NCBI GenBank assembly: GCA_030035585.1 | Contig: CM057476.1 | Span: forward strand, 17,592,501-17,656,500 | Direction of reading: 5' to 3' | Source: Dugong dugon | Taxonomy: Eukaryota; Chordata; Mammalia; Sirenia; Dugongidae | Length of the DNA stretch: 64,000 nt | In this document: positions 33,194 to 43,233 of the stretch, piece by piece | Layout: each line of letters begins with the position of its first letter | Position numbering within the stretch: the stretch's first letter is position 1 | The notes under the pieces: generated by a model | Seen by the model: the letters and a program-made list of their open reading frames with translations, nothing else | The model's database searches: none | Told to the model about the DNA's origin: nothing | Made by a program: the position numbers and the translations under genes

Positions 33194-33351
33194 AATCCGT
33201 TGTCCATCAAGTCAATTCCCACTCACAGCAACCCTATAGGACAGAGTAGAACTGCCCCCTCATAGGGTTTCCAAGGAGTGGCTGCTGGATTCAAACTACT
33301 GATCTTTTGGTTAGCAGCTGTAGCTCTTAACCACAGTGCCACAAGGGCTCC
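33194..33351 (-). repeat. AfroSINE with target duplication
   Basis: Antisense. ATAGTGTAGTATAA lies just before the copy and ATAGTGTAGTATAAG at 33353-33367. Confidence 0.95.
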
Positions 33352-33404
33352 AATAGTGTAGTATAAGCACTAAATAAGTTAATATATGTGAAGGGCCCAG
33401 TGTA

Positions 33405-33603
33405 TGTTGTTGTTAGGTGCCCTCAAATTGCTTTTGACTCACAGTGCCCCCATATGATAGAGTAGAATTGCCCCATAGGATTTTCTAGGCTGTAATCTTT
33501 ATGGGAGCAATTCACTAGGCCTTTCTCCTGTGGAGCCGCTGGGTGAGTTTGAACCACCAACTTTCTGTTAGCAGCTGAGTGCTGAACTGTTGCACCACCA
33601 GGG
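33405..33603 (-). repeat. AfroSINE with unusually long flanking duplication
   Basis: Antisense long variant. About 35 bp are duplicated at 33370-33404 and 33604-33638 with two differences. Confidence 0.93.
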
Positions 33604-33638
33604 CTAAATAAGTTAATATATGTAAAGGGCCCAGTATA

Positions 33639-33844
33639 TTGCAAACCCACTGCCTTCAAGTTGATTCCAATTCATAGCAACCCTATAGAACAGAGTAGAA
33701 CTTTCCCCATAGAGTTTCCAAGGCTGTAATCTTTATTTATGGAAGCAGACTGCCACGTCTTTCTCCTGAGGAGGAGCTGGTGGATTTGAATCACCTATCT
33801 TCTGGTTAGCAGCCAAGAACTTAACCACTGTGCCACTAGGGCAC
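33639..33844 (-). repeat. AfroSINE, long variant
   Basis: Antisense; directly follows the second copy of the 35-bp duplication. Confidence 0.93.
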
Positions 33845-33869
33845 CTTCAGTATATACAAAACAAAAACA

Positions 33870-34029
33870 AACAAAAAAACCCTTTGCTGTTGAGTTGATT
33901 CTGACTCATCGTGGCACTATAGACAGAGCAGAACTACCCCATAGAATGTCCAAGGAGCAGCCGGTGGATTCGAACTGCCAGCCTTCTGGTTAACAGCTGA
34001 GCTCTTAACCACTGCACCACCAGGGCTCC
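33870..34029 (-). repeat. AfroSINE
   Basis: Antisense; CTTCAGTATATA before and CTTCAGTACATA after form a near-perfect target duplication. Confidence 0.94.
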
Positions 34030-34054
34030 ACTTCAGTACATAGTGAGTATTGAA

Positions 34055-35450
34055 TATATGTTGTTGTTGTTAGGTGCCATTGAGTCGATTCCAACTCATA
34101 GCGACCCTATGTACAAGAGAACAAAACACTGCCCAGTCCTGTGCCATCCTCACAATTCGTTGTTATTCTTGAGCCCATTGTTGCAGCCACTGTGTCGATA
34201 CATCACATGGAGGGTCTTCCTCTCTTTTGCTGACCTTCTACTTTACCAAGCATGATGTCCTTCTCTAGGGACCGGACCCTCCTGATAACATGACCTAAGT
34301 ATGTGAGAGGCAGGCTCATCATTCTTGCTTCTAATGAGTATTCTGGCTGTACGTCTTCCCAGACGGATCTGTTCGTTCTTTTGGCAGTCTATCCATGGTG
34401 TATTCATATTCTTTGCCAACACCGTAATTCAAAGACATCAATTCTTCGGTCTTCCTTAATCATTGCTCAGCTTTCATAGGCATATGAGGCGATTGAAAAA
34501 TATCATGGATTGGGTCAGGTGCATCTTGGTCCTTAAAATGACATCTTTGCTTTTTGACACTTTAAAGAGGTCTTTTGCAGCAGATTTGCCCAGTGCAATG
34601 CGTCTTTTGATTTCTTGACTGCTGTTGCCATGGGCATTGATTGTGGATTCAAGTAAAATGAAATCCTTGACAACTTCAGTCTTTTCTCCATCTGTCGTGA
34701 TGTTGCTTATTGGCCCAGTTGCGAGGATTTTTGTTTTCTTTATGTTGAGATGTAATCCATACTGAAGGCTGTGGTCTTTGATCTTCATCAGTAAGTGCTT
34801 CAAGTCCTCTTCATTTTCAGTACGCAAGGTTGTGTTATCTGCATATCACAGGTTCTTAATGAGTCTTCCTCCAATCCTGATGCCCGTCCTTCTTCATGTA
34901 GTCCGCTTCTCCGATTATTTGCTCAATACAGACTGAATAAGTATAGTGAAAGGATAAAACCCTGTCACACGCCTTTCTTGACTTTAAACCATGCAGTATC
35001 CCCTTGTTCTGTTCCTATTAGTCTAAGTACAGATCCTCATCAGCACAATTAAGTGTTCTGGAATTCCCTCTCTTCCCAATGTTGTCCATAATTTGTTATG
35101 ATCCCACACAGTCGAATGCCTTTGCATAGTCAATAAAACACAGGTAAACATCTTTCTGGTATTCTCTGCTTTCAGCCAGGATCCATCCGACACCAGCAAG
35201 AATATCCCTAGTTCCACATCCTCTTCTGAACCCGGCTTGAATTTCTGGTGGTTCCCTGTCGATGTACTGCTGCAACTGCTTTTGAATGCTCTTCAGCAAA
35301 ATTTTACTTGTGTGTAATATTATTGATATTGTTCGATAATTTCTGCATTCTGTTGGATCACCATTCTTTGGAATGGGTACAAATATGGATCTCTTCCAAA
35401 TTTCTTGGCATACACCAGTGAGCTCTTCCAGCACTGCATCTGTTTGTTAA
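34055..35450 (-). mobile_element. RTE/BovB-like LINE fragment with dead reverse transcriptase
   Basis: A 5'-truncated non-LTR retrotransposon. Reading on the minus strand, 35434-35096 encodes the start of the RT (IFVPIPKNGD, CRNYRTISI, AGFRRGCGTRD) and motif A FIDYAKAFD at 35111-35140. Motif C reads YADN instead of YADD at 34834-34845, directly after an in-frame TGA at 34846-34848. 34827-34474 encodes the thumb-like LNIKKTKIL segment. The 3' end at 34060 carries the tail shared with AfroSINEs. Several stops and frame breaks make it inactive. Confidence 0.88.
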
Positions 35451-35452
35451 TA

Positions 35453-35572
35453 AATGTTAGCTAATATCTATTATCCTATTAAGTCCTCACAATAACTCAT
35501 TTCACAGATAAGAGGTGACTTGACTTGCCCACAATTACACAGCTGATAAGCAGAGCTGGGACTTGAACTTGG
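35453..35572 (-). repeat. MIR SINE, cut by LTR
   Basis: Antisense: CTCATTTCACAGATAAGAGG; stops at the LTR border. Confidence 0.8.
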
Positions 35573-35576
35573 TACC

Positions 35577-36098
35577 TGTCTTAGTTATCTAGTGCTGCTC
35601 TAACAGAAATCCCATGAGTGGATGGCTTTCACAAAGACAAATTTATTTTCTCATAGTCTAGTAGGCTACAAGTCCAAATTCAGGACGTCAGCTCCAGGGG
35701 AAGGCTTTCTCTCTCTGTTGGCTCTGGAGGAAGGTCCTCATCGTCATCAATCTTCCCCCGAAGTAGGAACTTCTCTGCACAGGAACGTCGGGTCCAAAGG
35801 ATGCACTCTGCTCCCAGTGCTTCTTTCTTGGTGGTAGGAGGTCCCCCATTCTCTGCTTGCTTCCCTTTCCTTTTATCTCTTGTAAGGTAAAAGGTGGTGC
35901 AGGCCACACGCTAGGAAAACTCCCTTTACATTGGATCAGGGATGTGAGCTGGGTAAGGGTGATGTTATAATCCCACCCTAATCCTCCTTAACATAAAATT
36001 ACAATCACAAAATGGAGGCCAACCACACAGTTCTAGGAATCACGGCCCAGCCAAATCAATACACACATTTCTTGGGGGACATAATTCAAACCATGACA
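35577..36098 (-). mobile_element. Solo LTR, MaLR/ERVL-like
   Basis: 522 bp, TG...CA termini, perfect 5-bp duplication GTACC (35572-35576, 36099-36103). It is the same family as 15988-16494. No viral genes are present. Confidence 0.9.
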
Positions 36099-36104
36099 GT
36101 ACCA

Positions 36105-36300
36105 AAGCCCACTTGATGCCAAGGCCCATGCTATACTGCCTCCTTGTTGTAGAACCCATCACACTGGTTGTAATAATCTATTTACTTGTTAGTCTCCCCC
36201 TCTAGACTGGGTGCTTCATGAGGGCTGGGACCATATGTTCCTATTCACTTCTGTGTCTCTAGTCCAGTGACACTGTTGAGACCCTAACTGAATAAACTAA
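36105..36300 (-). repeat. L2-like fragment
   Basis: CTAGACTGGGTGCTTCATGA is an antisense L2 phrase. Confidence 0.55.
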
Positions 36301-37025
36301 TAATGGTAAACAGTGCAAACAAGTTATTCAGAGGATGGAGGTGGTGGTCACAACACCCTGAATTTCCCTGAAGCTTGCTGGGTGCCTTCTCCTAGGACTG
36401 GTCCCTTGGTGGACAAATCTTTATTGGTACCCACTATATGGCAGAAACTGGGCATGCTCTAGCTTGGAGAAACCACAGTAGACATAGCAGTCAGGATACC
36501 CTAGATAAGCTTTCCCCTAAGAAAGCCCTGTCCTTGGCTGGGCAGCCTCCCCCAGTCTCAGCCCAATGCACCGCCCCCAGCAGCTGCCTCTGCTACTGAG
36601 GTACTTACTCACCAGCTCCCTGCCTGAAGGAAATGGGGCATCAAAGAGCCAGTGCCTCATTATGAGTGTAAACATCTTGGCTGCCGGAGAGGCCTGATGT
36701 CAAATCCAGGTCCAGCTGGCCATGGCCTTGGGGAGTTGCCCTGCACAGAGGCCTGGTGCCCTGGGGGTCACAGTGAGGCCAGGAGGGGCAGCACAAGCTC
36801 AGAAATGCAAGCTCAGCACCCCGAGGGCTCATTCGATGGCTCCATCCACTCTCGAGGACCCCCCCCCCCATGGCTTAAAATATTTTTGCTTTCAAACCCC
36901 CTGAAATCAAAAATTAACTCTTGTTCCTTTTCTTGGTAATCCCTACTCAGAGCATCACATCAGCATGAGCTTAACAGGGTGACCTCTTAGAGTTGGTATC
37001 ATTCAGCCAAAAGCAGAGCCTCTAT
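36300..37025. other. Unique intergenic sequence
   Basis: Moderately GC-rich at 36,480-36,870 with a C10 run at 36861-36870. No repeat family or exon was recognised. Confidence 0.35.
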
Positions 37026-37054
37026 GGCTTTGTGGTTAAAAAAAAAAAAAAAAA

Positions 37055-37205
37055 ATTGGCTTGAGCCCCAGGCCTAGATCCACCACTTGCTTACAGCTGT
37101 GTGACCTTGGGCAATTTCCTACACCTCTCAGAATCTCAGTTTCCTCATCTGTATAACAGGAAGAATAGTAACTACCTCATAGTATCGTGGTTAGAATTAA
37201 TATAC
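37055..37205 (+). repeat. MIR SINE
   Basis: Sense: CAGCTGTGTGACCTTGGGCA, then CAGTTTCCTCATCTGTATAA. Confidence 0.9.
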
Positions 37206-37207
37206 GT

Positions 37208-37520
37208 ACAGATTTCCCCCACTAGCCGAAAGTAGAGCATTCCTACAAAACTTTTCATAAGCTGAAATAGCGTAAAGGGAAGAAGCAATTACCATTTATT
37301 ATATGGGAAAAATTTTTGAGTGTTCCCAGATCCAAAAAGTAACCTATCAAATCATACCAAATAACACATAAAACCTAAAATAACACTAACATCTAGTAAA
37401 AGCAGGAATGATATGATAAATACACAGCCTATATAAAGTAGAAATACTGTGTGTACAATGTAGTTTCACTTACCAGAATCGGGAAGACAGAAACCAGACC
37501 GGAAGGCTGAGAGGTGGTGG
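37208..37520. repeat. Old eutherian DNA transposon relic
   Basis: GAAAGTAGAGCATTCCTAC through TAGTTTCACTTACCAGAATC is a familiar mammal-wide repeat; the family was not named with confidence. Confidence 0.5.
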
Positions 37521-38074
37521 AGGTGATGATGCTGGCCCCAGTAGCCTAGCTATGACACCTTGATGCTGAGAGGCTGAGATGCTGAGTATAGTTCCCAGGG
37601 AAGGAGTTTGGCCTCGTCATTCTCACTACGTGGGTTGCGGATGCGTACTGCCTCCTTGTTTTTGTTTTTTTTTTGCAAGGAATGCAGACTTTACTGAAGA
37701 TAATGTAGGGGAAATGAGGAAGGGCTTTGCATCTCACCCACCATAGCAAATGACTTAATGCTTCCTTCTCTAACTCCCCTTCTCTGCAAAACTACCACAG
37801 GAACAGATGGGGTATGACTCCGGTAGTGGTTTGAGCTCTCTCCTTCTTTCTCCCCTCTCTCTATCCTTCTTTCTTTGCTCCAGCTCTACACAGCTCTTAG
37901 TCTTCAGCCTCCTCTTTCTCCCTCCAAGATTTTTCACCCAAGCGATTCCATCAAACATTTACTACCTTGTTATTTTGACTCTAAGCCAGCTCTGAATTCT
38001 AAACTCACATATAAGAACTTGACACACAGTTCAGCAAATGAAGGGTCCTCCAGTTATTTTATCAGGACCTACTT

Positions 38075-38560
38075 AATTTGGTTATCTGCTGCTGCATCAC
38101 AACTGGTTTCAAAATTTACTGGCTTAAAATAACAACAAACATTTCTTATCTGTCTCGCAGTTTTGAGGATTGACTGGGCTCAGCCAGGATGTTCTTCTGC
38201 TCCACATGGGGTCTGCTAGGTTTCAGTCCTCAGGAGGCTCGACTGGGCTGGAATGTCCAAGGTCATTTACTCACTTTTCTGGCAATTGTTGCTGGCTCTC
38301 TGCTGGGACCTCAACTGGAGCAACTCACTTCTCCATGTGGCCTCTCCACTTGGTTGGGCTTTTCATAACATGGCAACTGGATTCCAAGAGGGAGCATTCC
38401 AAGCACTTGAAAGCAGAAGCGGCAGATCTCTTAAGGTATAGCCTTGGTTCCATAGTAAAAACTTCCATCACTTTCTGTTGGTTAAAGCTACAGAGCCAGG
38501 TGACAGTTTCTTTTTTCTGGCAACATAAAATACATTGCCTCTTGATTTCCTGTCAGGGCT
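38075..38560 (-). repeat. MLT1-like LTR fragment
   Basis: Antisense: TGGCTTAAAATAACAACAAA, then CATGTGGCCTCTCCAC. It is diverged and lacks clean ends. Confidence 0.55.
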
Positions 38561-38679
38561 AAAATGCATCACGCAGATGACAATAAACAATCTACAGATG
38601 AAGAAAAGAGGGTTTAAGGGGAGGAGTGGCAGAGAATTTGCAGCCTTCTTTAACTCACCGCACCCATCATCTTGAATGT

Positions 38680-38869
38680 TGTTGTTAGGTGCTGTTGAGT
38701 TGATTCTGACTCACAGCGACCCCATGTAACAGAGGAGAACTGCCCCCATAGGGTTTTCTAAGCTGTAATCTTTACTGGAGCACATTGCCAGGTATTTCTC
38801 CTGCAGAGCCCTTGGTGGGTTTGAACTGCAAATAGCCAAGAGCTTAACCATTACACCACCAGGGCTCCG
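38680..38869 (-). repeat. AfroSINE, long variant
   Basis: Antisense; starts GTTGTTAGGTGCTGTTGAGT and ends CACCAGGGCTCC. Confidence 0.93.
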
Positions 38870-39390
38870 TCTACAGACCCTACTGTTGTCTTAGAGCTTA
38901 TAACTCATCTTGAATAAGACTTATGAATAACAAAATTCTTCTTCTGTTATTTCCTCAAAGTACTTGCCATATATGTACCAGACTGAAGGTTTCCAACACT
39001 TTCCAAATTTCTTGCAATGAAATGTGTACATTGGTAGGTTACAGTGGTGTGAATGCAAAGGATGGAAAGTACCGCATATCTGCGTGAGTCCCTCTTTTGC
39101 TCGATCTTAGATCATAAATTCCAAAGCTGTTAGGATCACTTTTGTCAGATAGCCCTTCTTTGTCTCCTCCCCATTTATGGGAGATGCTCATCCCTTCACT
39201 CACCCTAGAGTGGGCCAGAGGGAGGGACACATTGCCTCTTTAATGGTTCACTGCAAAACAAACGCTGAACTCTATTTCTGCTTTTCACCTTTTTTCGTGA
39301 AAGTGAAAATCCTCTTCGGATTTCTTTTGATTATCAAAAACAGGAACTAATGTAGGTCATTCTTAAAAGCGAAGTGGCATAAAGTAATCT
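38870..39390. other. Unique intergenic sequence
   Basis: No repeat family or exon recognised. Confidence 0.35.
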
Positions 39391-39689
39391 TTTGAAAAGT
39401 GGGGGATACCTTACTCAGGGATCATCTACCATGTGCCCTTTGCAGAGTGACTCCAGTGAACAAAACATTGTCCCTGTCCCCATGGAATTTGGTGGAGGAA
39501 GGCAGACAATAAATCAACAAGCATTTAATATAGTAGGTGGTGGCAAGTGTCATGAAGACAGAAACGGCACAGTAAGGAGGATAGAGTGTTAGAGTGGGTG
39601 GGGTTATTTCACTTTAGGATGGTCTAGAAAGTCCTCTCTGATAAGATGACTTTTGAGCAGAGACCTGAATAAAATAAGGACTATCTGGG

Positions 39690-40347
39690 CTGTCTAATAT
39701 GCTCCACTGGTCCCAACCCATCTGGGGGAAGGGACAATGAAGAAAAACAAAGATACAAGGGAAAGATTAGTCCAGAGGACTAATGGATGAGGAGTCCCTG
39801 GGTAGCACAATTGGTTAAGCACTTGGCTACTAACCGAAGGACTAATGGACCACAGCTACCACGGCCTCCACCAGACTGAGTCCAGCACAACTAGATGGCA
39901 GCCAGCTACCACCATCGACTGCTCTGACAGGGATTACAATAGAGGATCCTGGACAGAGCTGGAGAAAAATGTAGAAAAATCTAACTCACAAAAAAAGACC
40001 AGACTTACTGGCCTGACAGAGACTGGAGAAACCCCAAGAGTATGGCCCCCGGACACCCTTTTAACTCAGTACTGAAGTCACTCCTGAGGTTCACCTTTCA
40101 GCCAAAGATAAGACAGGCCCATAAAACAAAATGAGACTAAATGGGCACACCAGCCCAGGGGCAAGGAAGAGAAGGCAGGAGGGGACAGGAAAGCTGGTAA
40201 TGGGGAACCCAAGGTCGAGAAGGGGAGAATGTTGGCATGTCGTGGGGTTGGCAACCAATGTCACAAAACAATATGCGTGTTAATTGTTTAATGAGAAACT
40301 AATTTGCTCTGTAAACCTTTATCTAAAGCACAATAATAATAATAAAC
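39690..40347 (+). mobile_element. L1-type LINE 3' UTR insertion
   Basis: Perfect 14-bp target duplication AAGGACTATCTGGG (39676-39689, 40348-40361). It ends in an AATAAT-type tail and is homologous to 63.2-64.0 kb. Confidence 0.85.
39788..39837 (+). repeat. AfroSINE 5' half only, with target duplication
   Basis: 50 bases of head (GGAGTCCCTGGGTAGCAC...) bounded by a perfect 12-bp duplication AGGACTAATGGA (39776-39787, 39838-39849). It has no middle, tail or poly(A). Confidence 0.9.
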
Positions 40348-40984
40348 AAGGACTATCTGGGGGAAAACTCTTCTAGGCAGACAAATGAGCACGTGCAAAA
40401 CTCCTGAGGGAGGACCATGCCTAGGGTGTTCAAAGAAAGGCAAGGAAGCCAATGTAGCTGGAGAGAAGTGGACAAGGGGGAAGTGGAAGGAAATAAGATC
40501 AAAGAGGTAGCTGGGGGCAGGTTGTGTAGGATCATGTAGGCCTCTGTGAAGACTTTGGTCTTTACTCTGAATAAGGTGGGAGCCATCAGAGGATTTTGAC
40601 AGAGAGAGGTTTTCTGATTTTAGTTTTAAAGGACCCCCCAGGCTGCCATATAGAGAATAGATTGTGTGGGACCAATCAGCAGGGAAACTGGTTAGGAGGC
40701 TGTTGCAGTTCTCCAGGATAGAGAAGAGAACACCTTGGATTAAAGTGGTAGCAGTTGATGGAGAGAAGTAGTCAGATTCTGGATGTATCTGGAGGGAGAC
40801 CCAGCAGGATTTGCTAATGGATTGGATGTGAAATGTAAGAGACAGGAAAAAGGAGTCACAGAGGACTCCAGTGTTTTTGGCCTGAAGAATGGAGTAGCTT
40901 TTAACTGAGATGGGGAAGACAATTCATGTAAAACACTTAGCACAGCTCTGCGCACAAAATGAGTGCTCGGTAAACATTAGCCAA

Positions 40985-41160
40985 GCAGCCCAGGTGGCTC
41001 AGTGTTTAAGTGCTTAGAACCCACCAGAGGCTCCATGGAAGAAAAGACCTGGCAATCTGCTTCCCTGAAGATTACAGCCTAGGAAACCCTATAGGCCAGT
41101 TCTACTCTGTCCTATAGGGTCTCTACGAGTCGAAATAAACGCAACTGCACACAACAACAA
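40985..41160 (+). repeat. AfroSINE with a deleted B-box region
   Basis: The head jumps from TTAAGTGCTTAG to AACCCACCAG; tail AACAACAAG is intact. Confidence 0.88.
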
Positions 41161-41224
41161 GCATTAGCTATTCTCGTATTGATGATTTTGGTTTCCTGAG
41201 ATGTCATCTGAGGTTTTGAAAATG

Positions 41225-41340
41225 CTGAGCATACCTGGCAGTAATATCACAGCTATCCTTCCTGAGTATGTACTGCATGCCAAGTATGTGATAGAATCTT
41301 TACTTAGCAGAACCACCCTGCAAAGTGTATGAAAGCTGTA
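41225..41340 (-). repeat. MIR-like fragment
   Basis: CCTGAGTATGTACTGCATGC, then ACCACCCTGC; short and diverged. Confidence 0.45.
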
Positions 41341-41398
41341 TGAGAAAATGGACATGTGTTGAATTTTTAAACATATACCAGGTACTGGACATTTTAAG

Positions 41399-41565
41399 GA
41401 GCCCTAGTGGTGCAGTGGTTAAGAGCTTGGCTGCTAACCAAAAGGTCAGCAGTTCGAATCTACCAGCAGCTCCTTGGAAACCCTATGGGCCAGTTCTACT
41501 CTGTCCTATAGGGTCGCTATGAGTTGGAATTGACTTGACAGCAACAGGTTTTGTTTTTGGTTTCT
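41399..41565 (+). repeat. AfroSINE, full length
   Basis: GACATTTTA is duplicated at about 41388-41396 and 41566-41574. Confidence 0.94.
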
Positions 41566-41689
41566 GACATTTTAACTTTAATTGTCTGTAACCATCACCA
41601 GAATGTAAGCTGCAGAAGAGAAAGACCTTATAGCTCTTGGGTACTACTGCACACTCCTGGCATGTAGTAGCCACCTTAGTTAGTATTTA

Positions 41690-41865
41690 TTGAATGAAAC
41701 CTCATTATAGATGAAGGTTGAATAACTTCCCAAGGTAGAGCTGGGTTTTAACAAATGTTGGATGAAGGCATGAATAAATATATATTACATCCACATTATA
41801 GAGAAGTGGAAACCCAGCTGGTGGCAGATCAGAGATTTGAACCCGGGTTTTCCTGATCCCTGAGC
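41690..41865 (-). repeat. MIR SINE, diverged
   Basis: ACATCCACATTATAGAGAAG, then GAGATTTGAACCCGGG. Confidence 0.6.
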
Positions 41866-42550
41866 TTGGGCTCTGTCCATGGCCACACTGTGAGGCGTCA
41901 TATGTGCTTTTGGCTGTGTTTAAGGATGCCTAGGGATTTGATGATCCCGTTTATAACATGAAATGTGAAAACCCAGGCTACTCAGGGAAGGATCTAATGC
42001 TAGATCAGATTATGAGCTCTCGTAATATGATCCTAAATTGTTGTCTTAGTGAAACTGCAAAACCTCAAAGCATTTGTTTAATTTAACTTGCCCAAGGTCA
42101 CACAGGCTGTGAGGGAAGGAAATAAGGCTTCCCGCACTGGAGTCCTTGCCCGTTTCACTGCCCAGGGGCTCTTACCCCGGTGCACAAGGACACACATTGT
42201 GTGCGAACCTGTGTTCACGCAGGTGCCAGCGCACTTTGCTGGGGAAAGGGTTCATACTTTCATCACATTCTTAAAGGAGCCTATGAGTTAAAAAAAGTTT
42301 ACCTTCACTTTATCTTACGTATTTATTGTTTAACGTTTATATTTTAAACTCTTTTTGGATGAGTAGAAGAAAGAAAAAGGGAAGACGAAGGAAAAAAACT
42401 GAAGAGACAAAATACAACAGATGCCAATTTTTGTTCCATAAACTTAAGGAAGAGAAGGCTAGCGTGACTAAGGAAGCCACAAATTGAGTATGTTGATCCA
42501 GAATTAGAATCCAGATCTACTGGCACCAATTCCAGAGCTCTTTCTGGTTT
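41866..42550. other. Unique intergenic sequence with a MIR scrap
   Basis: AACTTGCCCAAGGTCACACA at 42085-42104 is an antisense MIR piece. Otherwise nothing was recognised. Confidence 0.35.
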
Positions 42551-42715
42551 CCATTCATTCATCATTCATTCAGCAAATTTGCATGAGCGCCTGCTACGTG
42601 CTACGCACGATTCCAGGCTCTGGGAATGCTACCGTGGCGAACTCTTGGCATCATAAAAGTTAGTGGGGGAGACAGACTGACAATGACGACGACGATGATG
42701 ATCTCGGGTGCCATG
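42550..42715 (+). repeat. L2-like fragment next to GAC/GAT repeat
   Basis: CATTCATTCATCATTCATTC then CCAGGCTCTGGGAATGC; a short GACGAC/GATGAT run lies at 42683-42700. Confidence 0.6.
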
Positions 42716-42859
42716 AAAAAAACAACGCAGGGTCAGAGGATGGCGAGGAAGGGGTATGGCATTTTAGATTGAGTAGTTTGTGCTCAGAGTTCCGAGTTGC
42801 TGTCCACGGACTCCAACGGCCTCCCCAAGCCTTTCTTTTGCGCTTTCACGCATTGCCAG

Positions 42860-43130
42860 AGTGGAGACACAAGCGAGAGGAAGAGCACACGCATGCGCAC
42901 GAAGGAAAAGGCGAATCTTGAAGAGAGGCCCAGGGCGCACGCTCCCTCTAGCTCTGCGGCCCGAGGACTTTGACAAGGATACAGTCAGCCAGGATGATAG
43001 TGCGCAAGCGCCACGGTTCCGGTTACTGCAGGGTGAGAAGGCACCGCCCAATAGTAACTCCTTTTGAGGTTATGGTCCCGCCTCCCATTTTCTGTTTCCG
43101 CTTCCGGCGCTGCGGCGGTCCAGGTCCAAA
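42860..43130 (+). promoter_or_regulatory. COX6A1: COX6A1 CpG-rich promoter
   Basis: CpG dinucleotides are dense from about 42,640 to 43,400. Two NRF-1-like words are visible: GCATGCGCA at 42891-42899 and TGCGCAAGCGCC at 43001-43012. A CCAAT box is at 43048-43052. An ETS/GABPA-type CTTCCGG is at 43101-43107, just before the ATG. There is no TATA box. NRF-1 and GABPA are established activators of nuclear genes for oxidative phosphorylation. Occupancy of these sites is inferred. Confidence 0.75.
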
Positions 43131-43233
43131 ATGGCGGTGGTGGTCGGGTCACGGGTCTCCGGGCTGCTGCTTCGGTCCCGGCCACAGCTAGGGCGGCCGA
43201 TGGCGAGCAGTGCTCACGGCGAGGAGGGATCAG
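43131..43233 (+). CDS. COX6A1: COX6A1 coding exon 1
   Basis: It encodes the start methionine, the mitochondrial presequence and the HGEEGS segment. It ends in phase 1 before a GT donor (ggtactgc). Confidence 0.95.

Larger units (their letters stand above)
39395..40640 (+). repeat. L2 LINE split by an L1 3' end
   Basis: L2-like pieces 39395-39689 and 40348-40640 are continuous across AAGGACTATCTGGG, which is duplicated at the insertion. Confidence 0.75.

Noticed and set aside
35096..35434. Expressed reverse transcriptase gene
   Set aside because: The element is 5'-truncated, has stops and frame breaks, and its catalytic motif is changed.
38170..38562. 130-aa plus-strand open frame
   Set aside because: It lies within an MLT1-like LTR fragment and has no protein-like features.
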